NCBI GenBank assembly: GCA_002914845.1
Contig: JXTC01000088.1
Location: 187,272-251,271, forward strand
DNA: 64,000 nucleotides
Source: Trema orientale
Taxonomy: Eukaryota; Streptophyta; Magnoliopsida; Rosales; Cannabaceae
Reading direction: 5' to 3'
Shown here: positions 22,494-33,430 of the stretch, in pieces
Position numbering within the stretch: position 1 is the first letter of the stretch
How the letters are laid out: every line of letters begins with the position of its first letter
Position numbers and translations under genes: made by a program
The notes under the pieces: model-generated
What the model saw: only the letters and a program-made list of their open reading frames with translations
Told to the model about the DNA's origin: nothing
Database searches by the model: none

Positions 22494-23758
22494 ATGAAAA
22501 ATATGTGATCATGGAATTCCAAGTTACCACATTTCTCTCAAACTTCTTATGGCCTTCTTTCCCCTTATCATTATAAAATGGCATCTCATCAAACAGTCGT
22601 GGTGCTTCTACGATCCTACCTCTTTGACCATACCCAGCAATGAGCCTGTTATAAGCATGCACCAATTCTTCTCCCAGACCGTCTCTGTTTCCCCATTCAA
22701 GCAGAATCCGAGCAGCTTCATCCAACTTACCATTCTGAATAAGACCCGAAACTAGCACACTAAGCGAAGCCGCATCACGCTCCGGCATTTTCTCAAACAA
22801 ATCAACAGCATTAAACACATCACCATTCTGCAAAAACCCACTGATAATTGCATTCCAAGACACAACATTCCGCTCCGGCATGCTATGGAAAAGCTTCAAC
22901 GCCTGAGACATCCTCCCATTCTGGCATACCCACTAATCATTGTGTTCCAAGAAACACAATCTCTCTCAGGCATTTCGTCAAACAACTTTCGCCCTTCCTC
23001 AATAGCCTTACTCCCCAGACACGACAGATAACCCGATATCATCAAATTCCATGACACAGCGTCTCTCTCAGGCATTTCATCGAACAACTTGCGTGCTTTG
23101 ACCATCTCTCTGCGCTTCACATACCCACTCATCATTGAGTTCCACGTCACGATATTCCGATTCTTCATCGTATCAAAAACCTCCCTCGCTTCACTAATTC
23201 GACCATTTCGGATCAAATGGGAGATCCTTTTGTTCAACGAGAGCAAGCCCAAATGTAGGGTCCGGCTTAAACTTTCGGGACTAGAAGATGAGGCCAAAAA
23301 ACGACGAGATGTTGCAGAGGCAATCTTGGGTATGGCGATGGTGACCGGACGCTGTTGACATAGATGCAGTAAGGGAACACGGATGGTTCTCGAAGCGACG
23401 CCGTATGCAATGCTCGTTAGCGTCGTCCTCAGACGAAATACTATACTTGTCATGAAGGAATGAGGGGGAGATGAACTTGTGAAACATGATGAACGTACGT
23501 AATATAGCTTTGCCTTTGTTGCGTTTATTGTCGTTTTTCACATTTATATTTTTAAGCCTGTCGTTCCTTTTTTTATTTTTTAATTAAAAAAAGTAGTCTG
23601 TATATCTATATATCTATCGTCGTAATATATAAAAAGGGAGATAGCCTTGACATCCGTGCTTCATTCCAGCTGCTTACCAATTTATTGTTTAATATTTTGC
23701 GGTTTTTGTATTTTATTTTATTGGTTGTATAAATTTGCTTCTGTAGTTTTTCTTTTAA
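22494..23758 (-). pseudogene. Fragment A of the MEF9-like PPR gene plus its promoter
   Basis: Minus-strand copy of the intact gene from about 2157 (531 bp upstream of the ATG once the Helitron is discounted) to 3674, about 98-99% identical in the coding part. It keeps the start codon (23453) and the first ~180 codons, then a one-base deletion near 22922 (CAAGAAT to CAGAAT) shifts the frame; the original frame resumes as MSQALKLFHSMPERNVVSWN. It stops at gene position 3674, in mid-repeat, so the last ~370 codons are missing. It lacks the 257-bp Helitron found in the parent promoter. If transcribed it could give only a short truncated protein. Confidence 0.92.
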
Positions 23759-23809
23759 GAGGAAATTAGTGCATACACGTTCTTTTTAAAAGAAACAACA
23801 AATATACGG
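23759..23809. repeat. ~51-bp direct repeat, left copy, framing the KEG fragment
   Basis: gaggaaattagtgcatacac... aaatatacgg. An imperfect copy lies at 24545-24597 in the same orientation, so the KEG pseudogene sits between two short direct repeats about 735 bp apart. Confidence 0.6.
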
Positions 23810-23982
23810 TCTTCTTTTTTTTATTCTTTTCGTACCGTTTTTTATTGAAAAATACCATATTCGTGAAAGTTCTAAATTAAAGGTTTATTTCGCTTCATTA
23901 GCATTTTATCTCTTCCGTTTTCTGTCTCTCTCTCTCTCTCTCTTCTGTTCTATCCCCCCCTCTCTCTCTCTCTCACTAGTCT

Positions 23983-24397
23983 CCGCCGTAAATTTTCGAG
24001 CTGCCCCAACACCCAATCAGTACTAGTCTCCTCCGTTACCACAACCTTATTCACAGCCACAGGGTGGTGGCACCGCCTCGCACCATCCCGAGCTGGAGGC
24101 CCCAGAAGCGCAGCTGCAGCGGCGGCGCGAGAGCGAGTCGGCGGCATCATTGTCCGAGTCATCGTCTTCGGCGTCGTCGGTGGAATCGCAGTCAAAATTG
24201 GGCGCACCAGCCTGCACAAACTTTCTGACGAGGGAGACATGGCGGCACTTAGGGCAAGGGAGGGTTGTGTCGGGTCAGGCAGAGAACATTTTGGAGAGAC
24301 ACTCCTTGCAGAAGCCATGGTCGCACTGGAGCAGAAGAGGCACTCACTCCTCCTCGTTGTACCGCGTTTGGCAAACCGAACAACACGGCACTTTCAT
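23983..24397 (-). pseudogene. First-exon pseudogene of KEG (KEEP ON GOING) E3 ligase
   Basis: On the minus strand from an ATG at 24397 the reading is MKVPCCSVCQTRYNEEE, stop, VPLLLQCDHGFCKECLSKMF, SA, stop, PDTTLPCPKCRHVSLVRKF. This is the RING domain that opens the plant E3 ligase KEG, known for turnover of ABI5. It is followed by the acidic FDCDSTDDAEDDD and SRRRCS stretch and, after a frame change, by the start of the kinase region (HHPVAVNKVVVTEET, DWVLGQLENLRR). Two in-frame TGA codons (24344-24346, 24275-24277) and a frame change make it dead. KEG homology ends at LRR (23983) and a (CT)n microsatellite follows (23925-23974). No ankyrin or HERC2-like repeats are present, so it is a captured first-exon piece. 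Confidence 0.85.
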
Positions 24398-24544
24398 TTC
24401 GCTCCTCCTCGTTGTTTTATATTCTTTTTTGTTAGTTGGTGAAGAGTCCTTGGTGAGTAATATGCTATATCTAATTGAACCGACAAGACTGGGGTTTGGA
24501 TTCTAGTGCTTCCTAGCCCAATTACATCACATAGTATTAGATAT

Positions 24545-24597
24545 GAGGAAATTAGAGTATACACGACATCTTTTAAAAAAAAATCTCAAATATACGG
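24545..24597. repeat. ~51-bp direct repeat, right copy
   Basis: gaggaaattagagtatacac... tatacgg; partner of 23759-23809. Confidence 0.6.
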
Positions 24598-24619
24598 CAA
24601 ATGAAGTAAAATTTATTGA

Positions 24620-26700
24620 TAGTGCAAATGAATTCTAGTAATTATTTACTGATTTAAAGACTGTTATTAGTTACCAATCTGGTAACCAGTGCCAATAAAT
24701 GGATTGGCAATTAGTAACTCATAATTAGTCAGCAATTTTTATAACTAGCATTTGATTTGAAAACTAGTAACAAAATTAGTAACTAGTATCTTGATTAGTT
24801 ACCAGTAATGAAAGTAACTAGTAACTAGTAACTAGAGAAACCGGTAACTAGTAACTAGAGAAACCGGAAACTAGTAAAGAAATCTGGTTACTAGTAATCA
24901 GTTTTAACCAATCTAGTTTTTAATATGGTTATGAAAAATAGTACTCAATGTGATATCTAGTCACTAGTCTTGTAATTGGCCATTAGTATGGAAAGTAGTA
25001 ACTAGAATGTTAATTAATAACCAATAGCTAATCTTATAACTAGCCACAAATCTGAAAAATAATAACTTACTACTAATTTAGAAATGAATAACCAAATTAG
25101 ATACTGATAACTAGTTTGGAAATTGATCACCTATCCTAAAACTAGTAACGAAATTGATAATTGGAAGCTAGATGGCTCGATGAAAAGGGAATGAAAAAAA
25201 AAAAAGAATCGTGACTCAATTTTGGTAATGGTAACCAGAAACTAATAACCAAAATGATAACCAGAAACTAGTAACCAAAGTGGTAATCAGAAACCAATAA
25301 CCAGAAATTTATAACCAAAGTGGTATCTAGAAACCAGTAACCAACAACTAAGATAATAACCAGAAACTAGTAACTAAAGTGGTAACCAGAAACTAATAAC
25401 TAGAAATTTATAACTAAAATGGTAACTAGAAACCAGTGACCAGTAACTAAGATGATAACCAGAAACTAGTAACTAAAATGGTAATCAGAAACTAATAACC
25501 AAAGTGGTAACCAGAAACCAGTAACTAGTAACCAAGGTGGTAACTAGAATTTATAACTAAAGTGGTAACCAGAAACCAGTAACTGAGATGATAACCAGAA
25601 ACTAATAATCAAAGTGGTAACCAGAAATTAATAACTAGAAACTAGTTTTCATATTAGTTACAAGACTGGTAATTAGAAACTAGTAACTAGTAATTAAGAG
25701 GTAGAGTTGTGACTAATTATTACATATTAGGTTTACATTTATTCATTTTTTTTTTTTTAGAAAATTAGCTGGTTGATATTAAAAATTAACTAGTTTACTA
25801 TATAATGATCGGGTATTGGTAACCAGAATAACCAACTTGGGAAGTGATAATTAGATTGGTATATGTCTAGTAACAGGTTACTAAAATTGTTAGTGGTAGC
25901 AAGACTAGCAATATAGTAATAAGTAATCAATTTGTCATAGTATTTTTTTTTTTTCCTTGAAAGTGTTCACTAAACTTATAACTGGTAACTAGAGTAATCG
26001 TAACTAGTAATTACATCTGGTTACTAGGAAGAAGATAAAAATAAAAAAATAGTACTTCATTATGTGCCTAAGAGGGTGAAAAAAGAGGAAGAAAAGATTA
26101 ATTAGTGCTTCATTTTTCTTTTCCTCTAAAAAAAAAGAGAAGACTTTTTTTAAAAAGAAAAAAGAACAAAGGAGAGTGGCCGAGTTTTTTTTTTTTAATT
26201 AAGAGAACATCAAAAAGTAGACTCTTTGGGCATCGAACCCAAGAAGTCATAAGGAAATATTAAATAACAACTGTTAACTAGTAACCAATAACTAAATTGG
26301 TTAGGGGTTAGTTACTAATCAGTAACTAGTAACCAAATCTAACTAATGGTTACTTAGGTCATTTTTTCTCCCTTTGAAAAATGTAAGCAATTTTGTAACC
26401 AGTAACAAGATTAGTTACTGGTAACCAGTAACTTAATTAGTCATTGTAACTAGCCCCCAATTTAGAAATTAGTAATTAAACTGGTATTTATTGAAAACTA
26501 TTAACTACAAAGAGATGGATCATTGTGGTTCCATTCAAAAACAAAAAACAAAAAAATAAAAAATAAAAACTAAAAAGGAGAGGAACTACTAACTAGGAAG
26601 AATTTTGTAACTATTTAGTTTTTTAAAAAAATTGGTAACTAGTAACTACTAATCACTTCTAAATTAGTGACTTGTAACTATATTGGTTAGTAGTAACCAA
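24620..26700. repeat. Degenerate minisatellite, 'gtaaccagaaactagtaacc' type
   Basis: About 2 kb built of permutations of short words (ctagtaac, gtaaccag, aaactagtaac, ccaaagtgg). The best-ordered part, 25210-25700, shows a loose unit of about 20-45 bp. CTAG and TAACTAG are hugely over-represented. Poly-A and A/G-rich tracts interrupt it at 25190, 26040-26200 and 26530. No coding capacity. Confidence 0.75.
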
Positions 26701-26934
26701 AATAATCAAGAAAGGTGGGAAAGCTCATTGAAAAAAAAAATTAAGTACTTTCTTTTTAAAAATAAAAAAGAAAAGAGGAGGAAAAAAATATTAAAAAAGA
26801 GAAAAAAAAATAAAGAATTAAAAATATGAAAAAAAGCGCAAGGGAGAAGGATTCCACAAGAAAATAAAATATTAATAAAAAAAAGAAAAACCAAGAGTTT
26901 TATCACTTAAACCCTTCTTTTAACGCTAGCCTTT

Positions 26935-27055
26935 TTTCCTTGGGCGTTTTTCTGCCTTCTTGGGCCAGCCCAGGCCCATATTTTATCACTTTCGGCCACA
27001 CCAAAAATACCTTATAAATTTGGGTTTTTTCTTTTCTAGATATTTTTTTAAGAAA
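26935..27055. repeat. Inverted copy of the 1755-1850 repeat
   Basis: Contains cttgggccagcccaggcccat and tttcggccacaccaaaaatacc, the complement of wording at 1755-1850. Probably a transposon end at the right edge of the first minisatellite block. Confidence 0.55.
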
Positions 27056-27469
27056 ACTAGGTGGATACTTTTTTCTATTTAACCAAGGAAAGGAAAAAGA
27101 TTTTTTCTATTAAAATAACTAAATGGAGGGGGCTAGTGGGGCAAGACACGAGGGTACTATAAACAGAGAAAATTTCAGTATCTGGGGTTATTACATTGTA
27201 ATTTATATATATATATATTTTGATATAAAAAAATGGTAAATTGCGCAAATAATAAAATTGCTGAATAAATGGTAAAAGTAGTGTCTTTGTACTAAATCCA
27301 GAGTCTTGCACTTAACCACTAAAACAATACCAAAAAAGAAACAAAAAATAAATCCCAAACACTAAACACATAATTCTAGTCCAAACAATAAAACACATGA
27401 AGAATGGAATTAAAAACAAGCCCAAATGCTCCTTGCTATCGAATTAAAGGGAAAATGATATGTTGTACT

Positions 27470-29860
27470 ACTTTTAGAAAAATATTACTTAAAATACGAC
27501 CCGGTCCAATACACTTCTTTTTGTACGACGTTTTTTTGAATATAGGCCTTAAGTTATGCGGTGGCATTTCCGTAAATAAAACCATATTGTGTAAAAAACT
27601 ATTTATAATAAAAAAATATTCAAAACTATCTAGGAATATTGTTGACTCTATCCATTAGCATGGTCCTTTATGTCCTTCCCATCATAGGATCAATTCCCAA
27701 CTCTATAACTTTTTTTCTTTTTCCTTTTTCCTTAACTTTTTTTCTTATACTTGAACTTGTTTTTTTTCTTGTTCTCTTATGGTTTCTTTGTTATCTTCTT
27801 TTTTATTCTTTATTTTTCCTTTTTTATTTTCTCTTTTTAATTTTTTTTTTTGCATCGAACTTTATTACTTTTTTTTTAGCTTTTGTTTTTTTATTTATTT
27901 TAAGTCTTTTTTCCTTTATTTATTCTTTTTTTCGTATTTTCTTTTTTGAATTCATTTTTCAAAACTCATTTTCTTTTTCTTTTTGAAAAAAAAAAAAACT
28001 AATATTAGAAGCTAGAAATCATTTTTACTATTGGTTTCTAACTATTGGTTGTGGTCATTAGAATCCAATAGTTAATCAAGAAATAGAAATCAGAAACCAA
28101 ATTAGTTTCTAGTTCAAACTAATTTGATTTCCTAAAAAAAATAAGTTGATTATTGCAATTCTTGAAATCAAAATTTAAATTGGTATTAAATAGCTTTCTG
28201 TTACTTTGACTTCAAAAATATAATTACTTAATTTGAGAACTTGATCATATTCTACAACGTCCTTGTTCAATGTCTCACTCAATTCTTGCTAAAGGGCATT
28301 CTGCAAAAAGGAAACCACAATAGTTTCTAGGAAACTTTCATTATTTTCTTGTGATTTGAAAAAGAAACCACAATGGTTTATATGAAACTTTCGTGGTTTC
28401 ATGTGATTTACTTAGCTACAGAGTATTCTGCAAAATAGAAACTACAATGGTTTTCAAGAAACCTTCTTGGTTTCCTGTGATTTACCTAGCTACAGAGCAT
28501 TATGCTAAAGGAAACCACAATGATTTCCATGGTTTCTTGTGATTTACTTAGGTACATGACATTTTACAAAAAGGAAACTATGAAAGTTTCCAATAGTTTA
28601 TTGGAAACCTTTGTGGTTTCTTTTGATTTATTTAGCTACAAGGCTTTTTACAAAAAAGAAACCACAATGGTTTCCAGGAAATATTTACTTAAGTACAGAA
28701 CATTCCACTAAAGGAAACTTTTGTGATTTCCTATAAGGACATTCCGCTAATAGGAAATCAAATTAGTTTCCAAGAACTTTTGTAGTTTCCTGTGATTTAT
28801 TTATATACAGGGCATTCTGTTAGAAGGAAACCTTTGTGATTTGGCATTCCACTTAAAAGAAACCAAACTAGTTTCCAGGAACCATTTGTGGTTTATTCTA
28901 ATTTACTAACGTACATGACATTCTGCTGAAAAGAAACTTTTATAGTTTCCTGTGATTTACTTAAGTACAGTACATTCCACTGAAAGAAAACTGAAGTGGT
29001 TTCCAAAAAACCTTTGTGGTTTCCTATGATTTACTTACGTACAAGGCATTCCGCTAAAAGGAACCGAACTGGTTTCCCAGAGACCTTTGTGGTTTCCTGT
29101 GATTTACTTACCTATAGGGTATTCAGCTAAAAGGAAACCAAACTGATTTCCAGGAAACCTTTGTGGTTTCTTTCGACTTACTTGCCTACAGAGTATTCTG
29201 TTAAAAAGAAACCAAACTGGTTTCCTAGAAATCTTCTTAAAAAAAAAAAAGAATAAAGTGAAAGGGAAAAATAATTAAAAAATAGGAAAAGAAAAAATAA
29301 TTTGAAAAAAAAGAAAAATAAAATTGGGAAAAAAGAGAGAATTATTATTAATGACTAAGTTGAATAATTTTGTTAGCGAAAATTAGTAACTAATTTAGTT
29401 TCTACATGTAGATAACTTTAAAAAGAAAAAAAATAAAAATAAAAAAAAATTGAAGAAACTAATGACCAATTTGATTAATTTTATTAATGAAAATTAGTTA
29501 CTAAATTGGTAATTATTTGTAACTAATATTAAAAAGGAATAAAATTAAAAACAGAGAAAAAAAATTAAAATAATGAAAAAAATATAAAATGTCAGTATGA
29601 GGGCTCGAGCCCCAGTAACCAATGTTAGTGGCCTAGTCATTTGTGGTCCAACCACTAGGCCATAAGTCTACCACGGTTATTTTGGCCCATTTAATATTAA
29701 AATACTGTTTTTGAAAAAGATAGTAAAAATTACGAAAATGCCACCGCATTTTTTAGCTGAAGTATTTAGAAAATGCCAACAAACGTATGGAATTTTAATT
29801 GTTTTTTAGAGGTCGTATTTTTGGTATTATTTTTAAAAAGATAGGTATAAGTGTCCAAAA
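27470..29860. mobile_element. TIR-bounded element (~2.4 kb) with an internal minisatellite
   Basis: The left end has aaatacgacccggtcc... ttatgcggtggcatttccgtaa (27495-27575); the right end has, inverted, aatacgacct... aaatgcggtggcattttcgtaa (29740-29850). These are imperfect terminal inverted repeats of about 100 bp, as in Mutator-like non-autonomous elements. A 25-bp near-identical direct repeat (aaaaacaagccYaaatgctcctt) lies outside both ends (27407 and 29870). The interior has a T-rich tract (27700-27990), the array at 28300-29230 and A-rich tracts. A further single copy of such an end lies at about 31430-31540. Confidence 0.55.
28300..29230. repeat. ~70-bp minisatellite, about 11-13 units
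   Basis: Unit: a gtgatttacttagctacag step, then a gcattctgctaaaaggaaacc step, then an aatggtttccaggaaacctttgtggtttcc step. Anchors tgatttactta... recur near 28404, 28480, 28541, 28624, 28685, 28792, 28900, 28957, 29028, 29099 and 29166. Each unit contains 'ggaaacc...ggtttcc' arms that can pair, so the single strand can fold into a row of small hairpins. Confidence 0.8.
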
Positions 29861-30201
29861 CCTTAATAAAAACAAGCCTAAATGCTCCTTACTGGAAGAA
29901 TAGCTAGCAGCATGACCTGACAAAATAACTTGCTATGAGATAGACTAAAAACAAGAAAATTACTATTAAATATATTAAAAAAATTACAAAAGGAAAAAGA
30001 GAAAAAAACGAATACTACCTAAAAAAAAAAAAACTCGCAATAAGAGATGAATGCCGCAAGAAAAGATGGTGTAATAATTGATGAATAAATAAGTTATCTG
30101 TAATAAATAAATTAATTAATTAATTAAGTAAAAAGAAAAGAAAAGAAAAGAGAAAAATAAAATGTTCCTTCAACTTACATAAGTTTTCACGCCTGTGCCG
30201 G

Positions 30202-30345
30202 TTAAACAACTTTGAGTCCGCGAACATTATCCAGTACACTGGGCAATGGTGTTTTCGAGCCTTCATATACCTCTTGGCATAAACTTAGTGCTTCTGCAGG
30301 GGCTCGCCCTTTGGGTACGATCGCCCACACATTGGACAAGGAACT
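30202..30345 (-). other. Unrecognised coding-like fragment
   Basis: A 48-codon minus-strand stretch with gene-like composition unlike its AT-rich surroundings: SSLSNVWAIVPKGRAPAEAL, SLCQEVYEGSKTPLPSVLDN, VRGLKVV, stop. It begins exactly at the edge of the possible LTR at 30349. I do not recognise the family. It may be the last exon or a captured piece of a host gene. Confidence 0.3.
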
Positions 30346-30348
30346 TTT

Positions 30349-30813
30349 TGTTGGAATTTGACTAAATATTAAAAATGTGAAAGAAGCCAAAGTCCCACAT
30401 TAGTAGAAGATGGAAAGGAATGGAGGCTTGAGCTCTATATACGAAGGTTATCTCCTTGATTACTAATTGCCCAATATGTAGTGTTCAAGTATTTTCTTCT
30501 TATGGAAAAATTCCTTTCTAGTCTCTTTGTGTGTTAGTGTGAGTTCTTGTGAAAGAGTGCTTGGGTGCAGAAATGGGTCGGTCAGAAACATTCACTTGAA
30601 GAATTCAATAAAATCAGAAAATTACCTCAGCAACTGTCCTATGTGATCAAGCTTTTGTTTCTCTCTGGTGTTCAGAACCTATCTTCTCTCCAAGAACCAA
30701 TTAAGCTAACACTCACACATTTACAAGATGTTTACATGTCAAAATGATAGTTAAAACTAAATGCAACTAACTGACTAATACTATAACGATTTACAGTGAA
30801 ATCCACATCAACA
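30349..30813. mobile_element. Possible solo LTR
   Basis: Opens TGTTGGAATTTGAC and closes ...CAACA, with the promoter-proximal wording (aaagtcccacattagtag... gctctatatacgaagg) common in plant LTRs. About 465 bp. No matching target duplication was seen, and no second LTR is nearby. A fossil of uncertain family. Confidence 0.4.
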
Positions 30814-31608
30814 GTCTATGTGGCTCTTCTAAGTGCTCTGAAGACTCACTACCCTATCAATGTCGTTCTTCCATTCTATTATACCATGATGACCCAGAAT
30901 CTAGAACTAATTACCAAGACTATATATAATATCGTACATCAAATCAAAAAATAAGTAACAGCTCTAGTTCTAATAACTAACTTGTTGTAACTGATAGGGT
31001 GATTAGTTTAAGTAGTTAGTTCCAACTACCTTCTTGCTCACTCTTTCTTTCTTTTTCTTTTTTGTTTTTCTTTTTTTTTTCAAGGGGAGCTTCTTGCTGA
31101 CTTGGCACATTCATATATGACAATTTGTGCAAAAACAAACTCAAACTCATTTTATAAAAATTTTCCCACAATAGTCATCAAGGAACTAGCACAAATTGAA
31201 ATTTACATATTATAACCTGATGTGCATTGCCATAAACATAAGAATAACAAAAAATATGGTCTTTGACTCTTTGTGTTCACTTGTGTTCCAAATCACTTCT
31301 CCAATATATTTTCTTTCTTTTTTTTACTTTTTTTTTTAATAAAATAGTATCCATTAATTTTCCATAAAAAAGGGGAAAAAAAGAGGGTTTTGGGCAAAAA
31401 TAACTAAGAAACAAAAAATAATGACCAAAATACAACTTGGCCGCCCAATTATTTTCCCGTACAACCCGGCCCATTAAAAAATAACATTTTTTCTAATTCT
31501 GCCAACTAGAAAATGTGGTGGTATTTTCGAATACTAAGGTTATTTAAAAGTTAAAATTAACTTTGAGGAAATTATACTGAATGCCCCTTTCTAGCAACCA
31601 ATATCAAT

Positions 31609-32175
31609 TAGAGATGGCAATATAACCCATGATTATGAGCATTCGTAGTTATTCAATTTGAATGAGGGAAAAAATCGCACAAGTGAGAAAAATAACTGGA
31701 GCAGGGAATAACCGCACCGTTAATATGCGGGTATGGTGCGGGGACGGTATTAGCATAATTTGCATTGTACCCGTATATATATATATATACATAGAAAAAT
31801 TATTATACATATAGATATGTATTTAATTTTATACTACTTATATTCTTATATCTTTGGTAAAATAACGAATTTCGAAAGTTATATATACTTATATATTTAA
31901 ATTTAGAGTTTGAAAATTATTAGTATATTGTTGTGTTTAATGTTTCGTCAATTATGAAAAAGATATAGTATTTTTATCTTAATTTTTTTAATATTTTATT
32001 ATTATCAATGGGTAATGGGTAACTACGATTTTCTCTGTTATTTGTTGGTTAATGACTGTACAATCCTCGCATTTAAAAAAATGGTTAATGGGGCAGGTAC
32101 AGTATTGTGATTGAATTTTGGGGATGAGGATAGTAATTGAAAAACCGTCCCTGATCCACTCCGTTGCCATTCTTA
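31609..32175. mobile_element. hAT-type MITE (567 bp), second copy
   Basis: Same family as 7732-8303: TIRs TAGAGATGGCAAT and, at the right, ...TTGCCATTCTTA. Flanking 8-bp duplication ATATCAAT/ATATCAAC (31601-31608, 32176-32183; 7 of 8). More decayed than the first copy, hence probably older. Confidence 0.8.
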
Positions 32176-32179
32176 ATAT

Positions 32180-33430
32180 CAACAGATGCCCCATTTTTTT
32201 TTTTTGCAATGTTGATGTTTATGCCCTTTTTTAAATAGATTTTATTTTGTTTCGCTTTTGCCCCTCTCTCGTCTCTATCGCCCAAAATCAGATCATCTGG
32301 TACACCCTCAAGCAACTCACTGGAGTTCGTTGTTTTTTATTTTTTTTAATAAAAATCAACAATAAAATAAAAAAAATTAGAAAAGGGATTGGAAAAAAAA
32401 AATTCCAACTCATAGGTCATATATAGGTTGCTAATTTTTTAAGTCATAAATATCTTTCTATATTTACATACGTATTAATTAGATTTTTATTTTTTGATAA
32501 AATTACTAATATCATTATAACCATCAAATCAAAATCCAATGGTCNTTGGCCAAAATGATACCTATGTATAGGTAAAAAAAAAAAATACCTATTGGATTAG
32601 TGCCCATATATATATATGTATGTGTGAATTATGGAAACTAGATATATGTTAATAGTTAAGGGAAAAAAATCCTTTGATCTATTGTATATAGAACTCATCA
32701 GTTCATAGTTTAAGGGGAAAAAAACTCTTTTAATCTATTCGATATAGAAATCACACTCATCATGAGGTTTTAAGGGGGAAAAAACGCTCGATATGGAAAT
32801 CACATACCCATGATGATTTACGGGAAAAAAAAAACTTTGTTAATATATTCGATATAGAAATCCCTTTTAAAAAATATTTATAGAAATCACACCTATCATG
32901 AGGTTTACAAAAAGACATAATTAAATTCTAATAGGTTAAGTTTATTTTTTTTTTAAAGGTTATGTTAATGCCAGATCCCCCTTTCTCATGTTTTAAGGAG
33001 AGTCTTTTTCTTTAAAAAAATAATAAAATAAAAAGGCTTATGACGGACTTCATTGGAAAAGCAAGAAAGAAGAATAACTAGTTCATATCCAAGATAAACA
33101 GAGAAAAAAACAAAAAATGAAAAGAAAACGTTTACAATTAAAATCAAATGACAGTTGAAAATCTAATTTTCATTCTCCTAAATAGAAAATAAGAACAAAT
33201 TAGTATTAATAATATTAATATTCAAGAACTTATCTCAGTGTAATTAAAAATTTTAATCACAGTTCATCGCTACTTATAAAAATTAAAATGTATATAAATT
33301 TGGGGCGTTATTAATGTGTTTGAGGGTATGCTAAAAAACAGAGTTTGGTTATTTAAGGGCTATGAGGACATTTATGTCTGTTTTATAAAGAAAATATTTT
33401 TTGTAAATAAATATTAAGTAAAATAGGGTT
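32180..33430. other. Gene-free AT-rich spacer
   Basis: Contains four degenerate repeats of 'gatatagaaatcacac...catgaggtttaaggggaaaaaa' at 32690-32910, a single N at 32545 and similarity of 32400-32600 to 960-1160. No gene seen. Confidence 0.5.

Noticed and set aside
24150-24506. Plus-strand frame of 118 codons
   Set aside because: It is antisense to the KEG pseudogene, whose minus-strand reading has clear homology.
27639-27986. A 115-codon hydrophobic open frame
   Set aside because: It consists of T-rich low-complexity DNA giving F/L runs, with no start context or family resemblance.
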